The position numbers were made by a program, and so were the translations under genes. Below are positions 1 through 8,700 of a stretch of DNA of 26,711 nucleotides, piece after piece. The number at the start of each line of letters is the position of its first letter. Position 1 is the stretch's first letter. Location of the stretch: the NCBI GenBank assembly GCA_041477815.1, contig JBGOUV010000039.1, positions 1 to 26,711 on the forward strand. The letters are read 5' to 3'. The notes below the pieces were generated by a model. That model was not told the DNA's origin, did not search any database, and worked only from the letters and a program-made list of their open reading frames with translations. Source of the DNA: JBGOUV01 sp041477815 (lineage in GTDB: Bacteria > Acidobacteriota > Terriglobia > Bryobacterales > JACQDG01).

Positions 1-115
1 CCGCGTCCGGATCTACTGCTACGGATAGGGTGTGATACGGCCGAGTGGCCGGCGCGCGGAATGTCGATGGCCACGAGGTCCTCGGAAGACGTGAGCGTAC
101 TTCTGGAAGCGTGTA

Positions 116-265
116 CTAAGGAAGCCACAGCCGACCCTCAACGGGCCTGCCGCTGCAGACAAAAAGACGCGAGCCTTGTGCCGCCCGCGCGAGTGCCGGG
201 TTCAAGCAGTAGTCGTGAAGCTTGACGATGTCCACGATGGCATGTTCCCCGCCGGGCAGTTTCAT
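116..265 (-). pseudogene. Frameshifted DUF6883-like remnant
   Basis: An ATG at 265 opens a 49-codon frame that begins MKLPGGEHAIVDIVKLHDYC and then loses the family pattern after LNPA. In the next frame over, the same DNA continues with RGRHKARVF, which is the conserved core that normally follows 'KLxDYxLNPxHP' in DUF6883 proteins. A frameshift at roughly 190-202 therefore separates the two halves. Family members are about 110 residues, so even the rejoined product would be incomplete; I could not find the C-terminal half in the remaining bases 1-115, where I see nothing else. No clear Shine-Dalgarno sequence precedes the ATG. The function of DUF6883 is unknown to me. The family call comes from memory of its consensus and is moderate; the frameshift reading depends on that call. 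Confidence 0.45.
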
Positions 266-318
266 CTCGAAACGAGCGTAACAGACCCGCGGCTGCTAAC
301 GACTCGGTTTGGGTGGGC

Positions 319-373
319 CGCCAAGAAATTCACATTCTTCGTTTTCTTGGCGCCCTGGCGACTTTGTGGTGGA
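319..373. repeat. Palindromic intergenic repeat after the mtrB-like gene
   Basis: The ten-base arms cgccaagaaa (319-328) and tttcttggcg (343-352) are perfect inverted copies around a 14-base loop. The flank 353-373 reads like the gcc-ctggcg-ctttgtgg tail of the widespread 'ccacaaagacgccaaggcgcc' class of dispersed repeats. It begins just past the stop codon at 377 on the minus strand, so the hairpin could end or protect the cytochrome/barrel transcript, but there is no T-tract after it. The assignment to a dispersed class is inference from resemblance. Confidence 0.5.
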
Positions 374-376
374 GAG

Positions 377-2368
377 TCAGAAGGCCCAACGCAGGCTGGT
401 GGTGGCGATGTGGGCGAAGTAGTTTTGCAGGCCGCTGTACCTTTCACTGTAGCCGTAATATTGCCAGGCGGCGTTCCAGGAGAGCTTCTTGTGGACCGGG
501 AAGGACAACCGGACCTGGGGGGACTGGTAGTTCAGGGGATAGGCATTAATAAGGTCGGTATCGGTGGCGACGAAGGTGGGGTAAGATCCGAAGGCGAACA
601 GGAAGCTGGAGCCACGGCTGGGCTCGGCGGTATCCTTTACCAGGGAGTAGCCGAGGAGCAGCGTCGCCCGGCGGGGGAGTTCGACGCGCAGGGTGGCGTG
701 GACGTTGTGGAGGTCGGTGGTGTACAGGCTGCGGCGGGCCGTCACGCGGGGGCCCGTGGCTAGGGGAAAGTTCACGATCCCCGACGCGGAGTCGAGGTGC
801 AGCTTGGTGTAGCCGCCGTCGAAGGTCCAGCGGGCTTTGGGGGTGTAGCCTAGATTGAAGGCGTACTGGCGGCTGTCCAGGCGGTTAGGGGACGACGCGT
901 CCCCGGCGCCTTCGAGAGCGGCGAGGACCGGTGGGGTATTGCGGTTGCGGTAGGCCTTGAAGCTGCCGGTAAAGAGCCAGGCCTTGTGCTTGTACTCGGC
1001 GCGAGCGGTTTGGCCATGGTAGCGTTTGTCGGAGATGGCCGTGAAGGGGCGGTCGGCGCGGCCGTACTCGAGGTCGAACAGGAGCGTCACCGCCTGGAGC
1101 GGGCGCAGGCGGAGACCGGCGAGGAGGCCGTGGGTGCGGTTCTCGAAGGTATCGAGCGGGAAATCCGGAAGGGAGCCGCTGCTATCCTCGATGTTCTCGC
1201 GGCTCTGGAGGCGGCGGATCGAATACTGGTAGCCGCCGTAAAACCCGAGGGTCTTGGTGGGACGGTAGTTGATGTCGGTGAGGTTGGCGACGTGGCGGAG
1301 GCCGAGGAAGTCGAAGTAGTAGTCGTTGCGGCCGGGGTCGAGGCGGTTCGCCGGCTGGCGCAGCTCGACGAAGGCGGTGTCGCCGGTGATGCGGGTCTGG
1401 TTGACCGAGGTGGTGTTGGAGACGCTGAGGGTCTCGGCGGGCTGGAAGGCGATGGTGACGTCGCCGGTTCCCTGGCTGCGCTGGCCCCGTCCCAGGACAT
1501 AAGCCTGGCGGGTGACCAGGACGCCGGCGGAGGCGTTAAGGGCGGCGATGTTCTCGTCGAGAACGAAGTTGCGCTCGCCGCCCGCGTAGACCAGGCGGCC
1601 GTTGAGGGACAGACGGCGGTTGGCGTCGGTGTGGATACCCAGGCGGCTGAAGGGGGTCAGGCCGTGAACGGGGTCGCTGCGGCGATGGTCCGGGGCGGAG
1701 TGGGTGGTGTCCTCCTTGTAGAAGTCCCAGCCCTGGAGGAAAGAGAGCTTTACGGCGCCCAGGGTGGCGTTGGCGCCGCCGCGCCAGGTATTGTTCAGAC
1801 GGCGGACGTTATCGGTAAAAACGAAGAAGCGGTCGCGGGGGAAGGCGTTCTCGCCCCGGACATCGATATTTTCGGAAGAAAGGGCCGGGCCGTTCTGGTT
1901 GTTGCGGTCGAATCCGAACAGGAGTTGGACCCGGCGCTGGGGAAACAGGGTCAGATCGTAGTTCTGAAAGATGCGCTCGGTGTTGAAGCCGTGCTCGCCG
2001 CCGGCGATCGACAGGAGCTGGTTGTGGTAGTTGACGATGCGGTAGCTCATGTCGAACCGGTAGAAGCGGTCCTTTTCGAGGCGCAGCGAGTTGGCCTGGT
2101 AGGGGTCGCCTCCGGCGCCGAAGGTGGTGAGGACGATCTCGTCGGCGAAACGGCCGTGACCGTCGCCCGAATTCAGCCGCACGGTTCCGTCGAACAGCCG
2201 GAGGCCGTTGTTGTAGTTTAGGGCGGAGCGGTAGGTATCAAGATTGCCGTTGACGAACGTCGAGCGGTAGCCGAACTCGTAGGAGGTCCGCACCTTGTAG
2301 GTGCCGATGCGGTGCTCGACTTCCTGCGCTAGAGCGGGGAGCGCCAGGAGGAACGCGAGCCGCTTCAT
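377..2368 (-). CDS. MtrB/PioB-like decaheme-associated outer-membrane beta-barrel
   Basis: This 663-residue protein is probably the outer-membrane porin that sheathes the decaheme cytochrome encoded just upstream, letting electrons cross the outer membrane. The ATG at 2368 is chosen because it gives a short signal peptide (MKRLAFLLALPALAQ), lies eight bases after a GGAGG, and overlaps the cytochrome stop codon as ATGA. The open frame extends further upstream but that part is arginine-rich and antisense-like. The mature protein is rich in alternating aromatic and polar segments with many Tyr, Arg and Asn residues and ends in LRWAF, the terminal aromatic expected of a barrel recognised by the BAM complex. 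Length fits the MtrB/PioB family (about 650-750). I do not see the N-terminal CxxC of Shewanella MtrB. The alternative is an unrelated large barrel, but the cytochrome partner argues for this call. Confidence 0.75.
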   Translation of the reverse strand: MKRLAFLLALPALAQEVEHRIGTYKVRTSYEFGYRSTFVNGNLDTYRSALNYNNGLRLFDGTVRLNSGDGHGRFADEIVLTTFGAGGDPYQANSLRLEKDRFYRFDMSYRIVNYHNQLLSIAGGEHGFNTERIFQNYDLTLFPQRRVQLLFGFDRNNQNGPALSSENIDVRGENAFPRDRFFVFTDNVRRLNNTWRGGANATLGAVKLSFLQGWDFYKEDTTHSAPDHRRSDPVHGLTPFSRLGIHTDANRRLSLNGRLVYAGGERNFVLDENIAALNASAGVLVTRQAYVLGRGQRSQGTGDVTIAFQPAETLSVSNTTSVNQTRITGDTAFVELRQPANRLDPGRNDYYFDFLGLRHVANLTDINYRPTKTLGFYGGYQYSIRRLQSRENIEDSSGSLPDFPLDTFENRTHGLLAGLRLRPLQAVTLLFDLEYGRADRPFTAISDKRYHGQTARAEYKHKAWLFTGSFKAYRNRNTPPVLAALEGAGDASSPNRLDSRQYAFNLGYTPKARWTFDGGYTKLHLDSASGIVNFPLATGPRVTARRSLYTTDLHNVHATLRVELPRRATLLLGYSLVKDTAEPSRGSSFLFAFGSYPTFVATDTDLINAYPLNYQSPQVRLSFPVHKKLSWNAAWQYYGYSERYSGLQNYFAHIATTSLRWAF

Positions 2369-3279
2369 CGCTGGAACCTCCGGTCGACATTGGAGCCGTG
2401 GATGCGGGCGTGGCAGGTGGTGCAGTTCTGAAATTGCGGCTGCTCCAGGCGGTGGAAGGAGGTGACCGGAGCGGGATCGCCGAATCCGGTCTTGCCGAAG
2501 CCGGCCACGCCGGTGTGGCACTCGGGACACAGCGTGAACATGGCCGGACGCTTGAGCAGGCGCGCGTTGGTGCTGCCGTGCGGGGTGTGGCAGGCCTCGC
2601 AGCCTTCCAGTCGCACGGGCGCGTGCTCATAGACGAAGGGCCCGCGCTTGTCGGTATGACACTTCACGCAGGACTGATCGTTACCGAAGGAGTCGGCCGC
2701 CAGACGGGGCCGCAGGGCTCCCCGCCAGGTGGGGTTGAAGCTGCCGTGGGGATTGTGGCAGTCGGTACATTGGATGGCGCCTTCGTTGACCCGGTGCCGG
2801 AAGGGCATGTCGAACTGGGCCCGGATGTCGAGGTGGCAGGAATAACAGAGGTCGCGCTGCTGGGTGCGGGCCAGGAGGTACTTGGGGGCGGTCGAACTGT
2901 GGATGGAGTGGCAGTTGGTGCAGGCCACGTCGTGAGTGGAGTGGGCGGAGCGGCGAAGGTTGGAGCGGGGGAAGTCCTTGGAATGGCAGCCGAGACAGGT
3001 GTTGAGAACCTGCCCGGCCGGGCGGCCGCCGATGCGGTTGATCTTGGTGATGTCCGCCTTCTCGGCGTGGGCCGCGCCGGGTCCATGACAGGACTCGCAC
3101 CCGAAAGTGGCCGGAACCGATTTCGGAGAAACGATGATCTTGAAGTGGGCGTTGCGCGGGAAGTTTTCCCATTTGTCGGGATGGCAGATCTGGCAGCGGG
3201 CGTCACCGGCATAGCCGGGCCCGGAGGGCTGTGGGGCCGCCAGTGGGGCGAGAGCGAGGAGCAGGATCAGCAAGCGCAT
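2365..3279 (-). CDS. DmsE/MtrA-family decaheme c-type cytochrome
   Basis: The 304-residue protein carries exactly ten CxxCH heme-binding motifs, starting near residues 29, 61, 95, 120, 145, 171, 204, 227, 251 and 286. A hydrophobic N-terminus (MRLLILLLALAPLAAP) is a Sec signal peptide, as required for periplasmic heme attachment. Ten hemes in about 300 residues is the size and spacing of the MtrA/DmsE/PioA family, whose members sit inside an outer-membrane barrel and relay electrons between periplasm and outside. The barrel gene follows with a four-base ATGA overlap, so translation is probably coupled. No extracellular MtrC-like cytochrome follows; beyond the barrel lie only a remnant and a repeat. 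This resembles the two-gene PioAB arrangement. Direction of electron flow (respiration or oxidation) cannot be read from the sequence. Confidence 0.93.
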   Translation of the reverse strand: MRLLILLLALAPLAAPQPSGPGYAGDARCQICHPDKWENFPRNAHFKIIVSPKSVPATFGCESCHGPGAAHAEKADITKINRIGGRPAGQVLNTCLGCHSKDFPRSNLRRSAHSTHDVACTNCHSIHSSTAPKYLLARTQQRDLCYSCHLDIRAQFDMPFRHRVNEGAIQCTDCHNPHGSFNPTWRGALRPRLAADSFGNDQSCVKCHTDKRGPFVYEHAPVRLEGCEACHTPHGSTNARLLKRPAMFTLCPECHTGVAGFGKTGFGDPAPVTSFHRLEQPQFQNCTTCHARIHGSNVDRRFQR

Positions 3280-3297
3280 GAAACAGCCCTAAAGAGC

Positions 3298-3327
3298 AGG
3301 ATACCCAGCCCGGACAAAGCGCGGCAA
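3298..3327 (-). promoter_or_regulatory. Possible sigma-70 promoter of the cytochrome/barrel pair
   Basis: Read on the minus strand, TTGCCG (3327-3322) and TATCCT (3303-3298) are separated by 18 bases, each matching four of six consensus positions. The expected start of transcription would be about 12 bases before the ATG at 3279, with an AGGG just upstream of that ATG. The 81-base gap after the phosphatase gene is otherwise empty. The match is weak and the pair could instead be read through from the phosphatase. Confidence 0.3.
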
Positions 3328-3360
3328 GGCGAGACGGCAAAGTTTACAGAGTCTTCCAAC

Positions 3361-4776
3361 TCACGGTCCGATGATCTTGCGGCAGAGGACTTCGCCACGG
3401 TCGTTCTTCAACGAGATGGTTGCAGTCCCTCCCTGGACCTCCACCAGACCGTAGCCGTAGGCATCCAGATCGGCGCACTCCACGCCGACGATTTCCAAGA
3501 TGCGGCGGTAGTCGTCCGGAGAGACGGGGAAGATCCCCTGCAGTTCTCTTTGAAAGGTGCGGGTGGCGATCGGGCCGGCGACGAATTCATCGGCCACCGG
3601 GACGGGGTTGGCGAGGCGGTCGAGGACGACCTTCCCGACGAAGTTGGCGTGGAGGTCGGTGGTGAGGAAAATGACGTTGGCGATGTTGTGGTCGCGAATG
3701 AAACGGAGAATTTCATCGCGCTCGGCGGCGTAGCCTTCCCAGCGGTCGTAGGGGAAGCCGTAGATCTGCTGGATGGGCACTTCGTTGATGACGAACTTGA
3801 ATTTGGCCCTGGAATAGAGCAGGGCGGACTTAAAGACGAGTTTTTGAAAGCCGCCGAGGAGGGTGCGGGAGGGGTCGCGGAGGGCGTCGAGACAGCCGGG
3901 GGGAGGCGACGGCGGGACATTCACGGCGAGGCGCAACAGCGGGGAGAGGGCGGGCGCCGGATCGCCCGAGCAGGCGTATTCGACGTCGGCGCTGCGACAG
4001 GAACGCTCGTCCAGGACGATCAGATCGATGTCCGAGCCCCAGTGGAACAGCCGGAACAGCGGGTCGGCGGCGCAGGAGGCGCGGTCGGGGAAAGGAAGGT
4101 CGTGCAGGGGCATGTATTCCAGAAAGGCCTGCCTGCCGGCGGCGTAAAGGGCGCGATCGACGGTCTGGCCGTCGAAGTCGTTATACACCTCGTGGTCGTC
4201 CCAGATGGCGTAGGTGGAGACGGCCTGCAAAAGGCCTCGCAGCGCGGGATACCCGCGATTTTCCTGGTAGAGGGCCCGGTACTCGTCGAGGGTGCGGGCT
4301 GGGGCGGGGCGCCGGTCCGAGTCGGCGTAGATAGTATCGCCGAGATAGATAAAGAAATCCGGGTTTTCGCGCCGGGCGGCGTCGAGGACTTCGAACTCGT
4401 TGTAGGCAGGCTGGCCGTTGACGCGGGTCCCGTCGGAGTCGCCGGTGAAGACGAAGCGAGCTGCCGCCGGCATGTTGGGGGGAGGAGCGGTACGGAAGGA
4501 TCCGGTGTCGCTGGTGGTTTCGCCGCCGGTGAAGCGGTAGTAGTAGAGGCGGGCGGAATCGAGGGGCTCCGCGACGACCCTGACGGTGAAGTCGGTAGCG
4601 GCCGTGGCGGCGGCGGTGCGGGTGAGGGTGGCGGCTCGGAAGTTGGGGTCGGTGGATACCTCGACCTGGAGGGAAGCCTCGCGGTCGACGCGGGTCCACA
4701 GGACAGCACTGGTGGCGGTGACATCGCCGGAGGCGACTCCGTGGGTGAAGACCACCGAGAGGGCCAGAAGGAACAT
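3361..4776 (-). CDS. phoD: PhoD-type alkaline phosphatase (metallophosphatase)
   Basis: The 471-residue protein is an alkaline phosphatase D, a secreted phosphodiesterase/monoesterase that frees phosphate from organic esters using a Fe/Ca-type metal centre. The N-terminal PhoD domain is visible in THGVASGDVTATSAVLWTRV (residues 11-30), followed by metallophosphatase motifs: TGD at 111-113, YLGDTIYAD at 144-152, WDDHEVYND at 192-200 and TTDLHANF at 372-379. The first ten residues (MFLLALSVVF) can only be a very short signal peptide, and an in-frame stop two codons upstream of the ATG excludes a longer start. It lies between the giant secreted protein and the cytochrome, all on one strand. I see no obvious Pho box. 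The family call is firm; substrate preference is not determinable. Confidence 0.9.
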   Translation of the reverse strand: MFLLALSVVFTHGVASGDVTATSAVLWTRVDREASLQVEVSTDPNFRAATLTRTAAATAATDFTVRVVAEPLDSARLYYYRFTGGETTSDTGSFRTAPPPNMPAAARFVFTGDSDGTRVNGQPAYNEFEVLDAARRENPDFFIYLGDTIYADSDRRPAPARTLDEYRALYQENRGYPALRGLLQAVSTYAIWDDHEVYNDFDGQTVDRALYAAGRQAFLEYMPLHDLPFPDRASCAADPLFRLFHWGSDIDLIVLDERSCRSADVEYACSGDPAPALSPLLRLAVNVPPSPPPGCLDALRDPSRTLLGGFQKLVFKSALLYSRAKFKFVINEVPIQQIYGFPYDRWEGYAAERDEILRFIRDHNIANVIFLTTDLHANFVGKVVLDRLANPVPVADEFVAGPIATRTFQRELQGIFPVSPDDYRRILEIVGVECADLDAYGYGLVEVQGGTATISLKNDRGEVLCRKIIGP

Positions 4777-4868
4777 AGTTCAACCGCAGCAAATGTGGGG
4801 CGGGCCGCGCCGGGCCTCCTGACCCGGCCTGCCGAATTGCCCCAAGCCGGCCCTGCGTGCACTGCGGT

Positions 4869-7800
4869 TCATCGGTAGATTACCGAGAGCACGCTAAACT
4901 GCCCGAACAGGGCGTAGCCGGCGTCGAGACCCGTGGCCGTGAAGGTGGAGACTTCGCCGGAGGGGCCGGCCCCGATAGCCAGGAAGCCGACGGTCTGATC
5001 GGGCTGCACCAGGTTGCTGGGGGGCAGCGAGCTCAAGATGGAGGTGGGCACGTTGAAGCTGCCGCTGCGGAGGTCGGCGAAGCAGACGAAGACCGCGCCG
5101 GCGCTGGACTGGTTGTCCAGGTTCCCGCCCAGGATGGTGATGCCCTGGGAGGCGGCGTCGCCGCCGGACCAGTTGAGGGTGACGCCGCCCGAGCGGGTGA
5201 CCTGGACGAGCTGGTCCCGATTGGTCCAGGTCAGCGCGGCTGGGACGCGGAGGCTGGCGGTGAAAGCCCCGACATCGGGTCCCCCGGGGCCGGTCACCGT
5301 GTAGTCGCCGGGCTCGAGGTAGGGCGGCTGCGGAGGACCCAGGAGTGGCACAGCGCCGCCGATGATGTTGAAGTAGAGTCCGTTGAAGTCGGTGGAGCGA
5401 GGGATGAGCTTGGCGCCTCGGGGGCCACTGACCTGAAGAGGGGTGCCGGCGTTCAGGATGCGGGCCTCCCCGGAGACATTGGGAAGCTGGCCGCGGAGCA
5501 ATCCGGAGAGATCGACCCCGCCGGCCGAGAAGACGGCGCAGGTTCCGACCGGCGGCAGCGAGGTGAGGGGGTTGTAGGAAAACTCACCCCCGCGTGTTTC
5601 GGTGAAAGCGGCGGCGCCGAGGTCCGCGTCGAGGTTGGTGAAGCCGCTGGTGGCGTCGAGCTGCAGGCGCGCGTTGACGCGAACCAGTTGCACCGCGCCG
5701 ACCTTACCGCCGCTGGAGAAACGGCTCAGCGGGTTAGCCGCGTCCGTGCAGCGGCTGGGGTCGCTCGAGATGGCCATGGTCACGGTATTGCTGGTGATGC
5801 CGCCGGCCCGCACCAGCACGGGCACGTAGCAGCCCAGGGGCGCGTCGGGCGGAACTTCAAAGACGACTTGGTCCAGTCCGGCGCAGCAGGGTCCGCGGCC
5901 GCTGTAGAGCTTGTTGGCGATCTTGCCGCCGACCAGAATCTCGACCGCGGTGGGGAGATCCCCGGCGGGCGGGGCGACGTTGTCCGGGGCGCTGATGGCC
6001 CCCAGGCCGGTACCCCACAAAATCACCACCTGGAGCGGCCGGGCGGGGCGCTGGGGCGAGTTGATGGGCTGCTCGGTCGGAGAGACGAAGTTCTGGATGA
6101 TGGCCGGCCCCATGCCGTTCTGGTTGACGGTGAACGCGCCGAAGCTGGCGGCGACGATCTTGACCGGCACGGCGGCGCTGGTGCGGCCGTTGAAGGTCAC
6201 CGTAATGGTCCCCTCGCCGAGAGGGGCGTTCGAGGGCATAATAGCGTTGACTTGGCCGGCGATGGCGGCCAACGGGATGCCATCGACCGAACTGCTCCCC
6301 TGAGTGATCCGGACCGAGACGCAGCCGAGGGTAGTCTCGAGCGGAAACCGCGCGGGCTGCTGGAGCGCGGTGGGCCCGATATTGTTCCCGAAGATGGAGA
6401 AGATCGCCCCCCGGGCAATGGAGCCGTTGGGGAGAGCCGAGCTGGTGAAGCTGGCGGCATTGACGATAGCGCCGCGGGTGACCGCCGGTGTTCCGCCGGG
6501 ACCGGGCGGGCACTGGGTGGCGGCCGTGATCGTCAACTGCACCGCGACGGTGGCCACGCCGGACCCGCCGTCTTCGCTGATACGCAACTCTCCGTTAACC
6601 GTTCCGGCGTTAAGGCCGATGACATTCACATTGACGTTGATGGCAACTTCGTTGCCGGTGGAGGTGCCGGACGCCGGCGACGGGGTAAGCCAGGGCTGAT
6701 TGGAGGTCACGCGGAAGTTCAGGGTCCCGCCGCCGGAGTTGCGGACGGTCAGGCGCTGGGCCACCGGGTTAGTTCCCTGCTGGGCGTTGAAGGCGAGGGA
6801 AGTGGTGCTGAGGGTGATGATGACACCGCCGGCTTGCCCGTTGCCGGTAACGGTTATGATCGCGCTGGGGTTGCCGGGATCATTGCTGGCGATGGTGAGG
6901 GCGCCGGACTGGGCGCCGGCGGTGGTCGGGTTGAACCGGATGGTCACGTCCTGCTGGCCGTTGGCCGCAACGTTGAGCGGCGGCCCGGGAGGGACCACCG
7001 TGAACTGTGAGTTGGAGGAAGTGATGGAGCTGATGACGAGGGTTTGGTTTCCGATGTTGCGGATGGTGAGGGGCAGGTCGCGGGACTGGCTGACGTTGAC
7101 CGTGCCGAAGCTGAGGCTGGGGGAGACGCTGAGACTGGGCCGGTCGTTGGTCGAGCCGGTGCCCGTGACCGAGACGGCGATACTGGGCCGGTTCAGGTCG
7201 TTGCTCGTAATGGTCAGGGCGCCGCTCTGGGAGCCGAGGCCAGGCGCAGTGAAGCGAACCAGCACGGCCTGCTGGCCGCTGGAGGCCAGGTTCAGGGGCA
7301 GGGCCAGCCCCACCACGGCAAAGTTCGGGTTGCTGCTGGTGAGGGAGTTGACGGTGAGGGTTCCGCTGCCGACGTTGCGAATGGTGAACTGCAGGTCGCG
7401 GGTCTGGCTGGCGGGGACGCTGCCGAAGTCCAGAGAGGTGGGCGTGGCGTCGATGGCCGGCCCCAGAGGTCCGGTGGACCAGGTGCCGGTGATGGTCCCG
7501 GTTACGGCAATGCCGGTCGTCACAATACGTAATGAGACATAGTAGTCGCCGGGCTGGATGGGTTGGAAGGGGGTGCCGTTGAGCGTGATCGCTTCGTCGC
7601 CGGCGGGTCCTTCAGACTTGGAGGTGGCCAGGCTGGTATCGCCCACCGGCTGGCCGAAGCGCACGTACAAATCGACGTTGGCCCCAGGCGTCGAGGTGAC
7701 GAGCTGAAACCGCAGGGTGCCCACGCCGGCGGGGACGTTAAGCCGGAAATTGCCCACCAGGGTCGGGCTGGGGACGGCGGGGAACGAGAAGGGAGCCGCC

Positions 7801-8633
7801 ACCCCGGAAGTCAGGGGCGTGATGGTGGGCGGCGCAGGAGTGCTGACGGAGGCGGTGACTGTCCCGGTGACGGAGACGGCGTTGGACTTGACGCGCAGGG
7901 ATATGAAATAGATACCAGGCGCCAGCGGCGGAGAGCTGGAGGGGCCGATGGTGAGACTCTCGTTGCCGGAGGAAGTGGTGGCGTTGTAGTCGGCGACATT
8001 GATGGAGGTGACGTCCGCGCCCCGCCGCACGTGGAGGTCGACGTCGGCGTCGAGCTGGTCGGTGGTCAGGTTAATGACCAGGTTGGTGCCGCTAGGCGGA
8101 ACCTCGACGACGTAGCTGTACGGGCCGTTGAACAGGCGCGGGGGGTTATCCAACGACCCGAAATTGAAAGCGGCGGGGACGCCGGAAGCGATCTGGCGCG
8201 CCTGCCGACGCGGGTCCGCGTTCTGCGGGGTGGTATCGATCACGGCCATCAGGGTGCCTCGCACCGCCGCAGCAACCCGGATGGCAATGTAGTAGGTGCC
8301 GGCGCGAAGCGGCAGCCCCTGACAAATGGGCTGCACACCGTAGAGCAGGGTGATGGTGCCGCTGCCGGAAACCTGGCAATCGGACAAGCCGCCTGGGTCG
8401 ACGTCAGTGTCGAACCGGATGAACAAGTCGATCTGGACGTCGGGGCTGTTGGTGGCCACCCGCAGTTCCAGGCGGGTGGGCTGCGACGGCGCCGTGATCT
8501 GGTAGCCGCTGCCTCCTCTCAGCAAGCCGGCGCCGGAAGGCGCAAACCCGGTGGGGATCCCGTTTTGGAGCTCCGCGCCCGAGGCGACGAAGGTGAGAAG
8601 GAAAACAAGAGATAAGTGCCTGATCCCCTGCAT
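4869..8633 (-). CDS. Giant secreted protein with PPC-like, choice-of-anchor D and Solibacter-type (TIGR03437) domains
   Basis: The 1254-residue protein is exported, with a signal peptide (MQGIRHLSLVFLLTFVASGA). The ATG at 8633 is preferred because upstream residues lack coding character and it directly precedes the signal peptide. Domains in order: three pre-peptidase C-terminal (PPC)-like beta sandwiches at about 22-132, 150-264 and 276-385, each ending in an 'AGxYYxxxR' type strand; two choice-of-anchor D repeats at about 395-493 and 499-598, with LDFGSVPASQTRDL and LSFGTVNVSQSRDL; a BACON-like domain at 604-703; and the TIGR03437 domain at 718-956, which includes IVNAASF and FSIFGNNIGP. 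About 300 residues follow with no domain I recognise. TIGR03437 is usually C-terminal, so its internal position is unusual. No catalytic domain is visible; a surface or matrix role is inference. Confidence 0.85.
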   Translation of the reverse strand: MQGIRHLSLVFLLTFVASGAELQNGIPTGFAPSGAGLLRGGSGYQITAPSQPTRLELRVATNSPDVQIDLFIRFDTDVDPGGLSDCQVSGSGTITLLYGVQPICQGLPLRAGTYYIAIRVAAAVRGTLMAVIDTTPQNADPRRQARQIASGVPAAFNFGSLDNPPRLFNGPYSYVVEVPPSGTNLVINLTTDQLDADVDLHVRRGADVTSINVADYNATTSSGNESLTIGPSSSPPLAPGIYFISLRVKSNAVSVTGTVTASVSTPAPPTITPLTSGVAAPFSFPAVPSPTLVGNFRLNVPAGVGTLRFQLVTSTPGANVDLYVRFGQPVGDTSLATSKSEGPAGDEAITLNGTPFQPIQPGDYYVSLRIVTTGIAVTGTITGTWSTGPLGPAIDATPTSLDFGSVPASQTRDLQFTIRNVGSGTLTVNSLTSSNPNFAVVGLALPLNLASSGQQAVLVRFTAPGLGSQSGALTITSNDLNRPSIAVSVTGTGSTNDRPSLSVSPSLSFGTVNVSQSRDLPLTIRNIGNQTLVISSITSSNSQFTVVPPGPPLNVAANGQQDVTIRFNPTTAGAQSGALTIASNDPGNPSAIITVTGNGQAGGVIITLSTTSLAFNAQQGTNPVAQRLTVRNSGGGTLNFRVTSNQPWLTPSPASGTSTGNEVAINVNVNVIGLNAGTVNGELRISEDGGSGVATVAVQLTITAATQCPPGPGGTPAVTRGAIVNAASFTSSALPNGSIARGAIFSIFGNNIGPTALQQPARFPLETTLGCVSVRITQGSSSVDGIPLAAIAGQVNAIMPSNAPLGEGTITVTFNGRTSAAVPVKIVAASFGAFTVNQNGMGPAIIQNFVSPTEQPINSPQRPARPLQVVILWGTGLGAISAPDNVAPPAGDLPTAVEILVGGKIANKLYSGRGPCCAGLDQVVFEVPPDAPLGCYVPVLVRAGGITSNTVTMAISSDPSRCTDAANPLSRFSSGGKVGAVQLVRVNARLQLDATSGFTNLDADLGAAAFTETRGGEFSYNPLTSLPPVGTCAVFSAGGVDLSGLLRGQLPNVSGEARILNAGTPLQVSGPRGAKLIPRSTDFNGLYFNIIGGAVPLLGPPQPPYLEPGDYTVTGPGGPDVGAFTASLRVPAALTWTNRDQLVQVTRSGGVTLNWSGGDAASQGITILGGNLDNQSSAGAVFVCFADLRSGSFNVPTSILSSLPPSNLVQPDQTVGFLAIGAGPSGEVSTFTATGLDAGYALFGQFSVLSVIYR

Positions 8634-8676
8634 GCTCCAGGAATAACAGGCGAGTAGGGGCAAGTCAATAGTGGGG

Positions 8677-8698
8677 GCCTCCGCAAATTTGCGGAGGC
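8677..8698. repeat. Perfect 22-bp palindrome between biotin carrier and giant protein genes
   Basis: The half-site gcctccgcaaa is followed immediately by its exact reverse complement. It starts two bases past the carrier-protein stop codon on the minus strand and can form an 8-bp GC-rich stem with a six-base AAATTT loop. No T-tract follows (the next bases are CCCCCAC), so it is a poor intrinsic terminator. It could be a transcript-end hairpin or a dimeric operator for the giant protein gene, whose start lies 44 bases further on. Confidence 0.55.
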
Positions 8699-8700
8699 AG

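Noticed and set aside
4777..4868. Six-base inverted repeat gccggg/cccggc in the gap between the giant protein and phosphatase genes.
   Set aside because: The stem is short, common at this GC content, and lacks a T-tract.
2398..7010. Very long plus-strand open frames opposite the cytochrome, phosphatase and giant protein genes.
   Set aside because: They are rich in Gly, Val, Ala and Glu with no domain, and arise because high GC3 on the minus strand removes stop codons from the mirror frame.
8634..8676. A TTGACT followed at 16 bases by TTATTC upstream of the giant protein.
   Set aside because: The -10 match is too poor to call a promoter.
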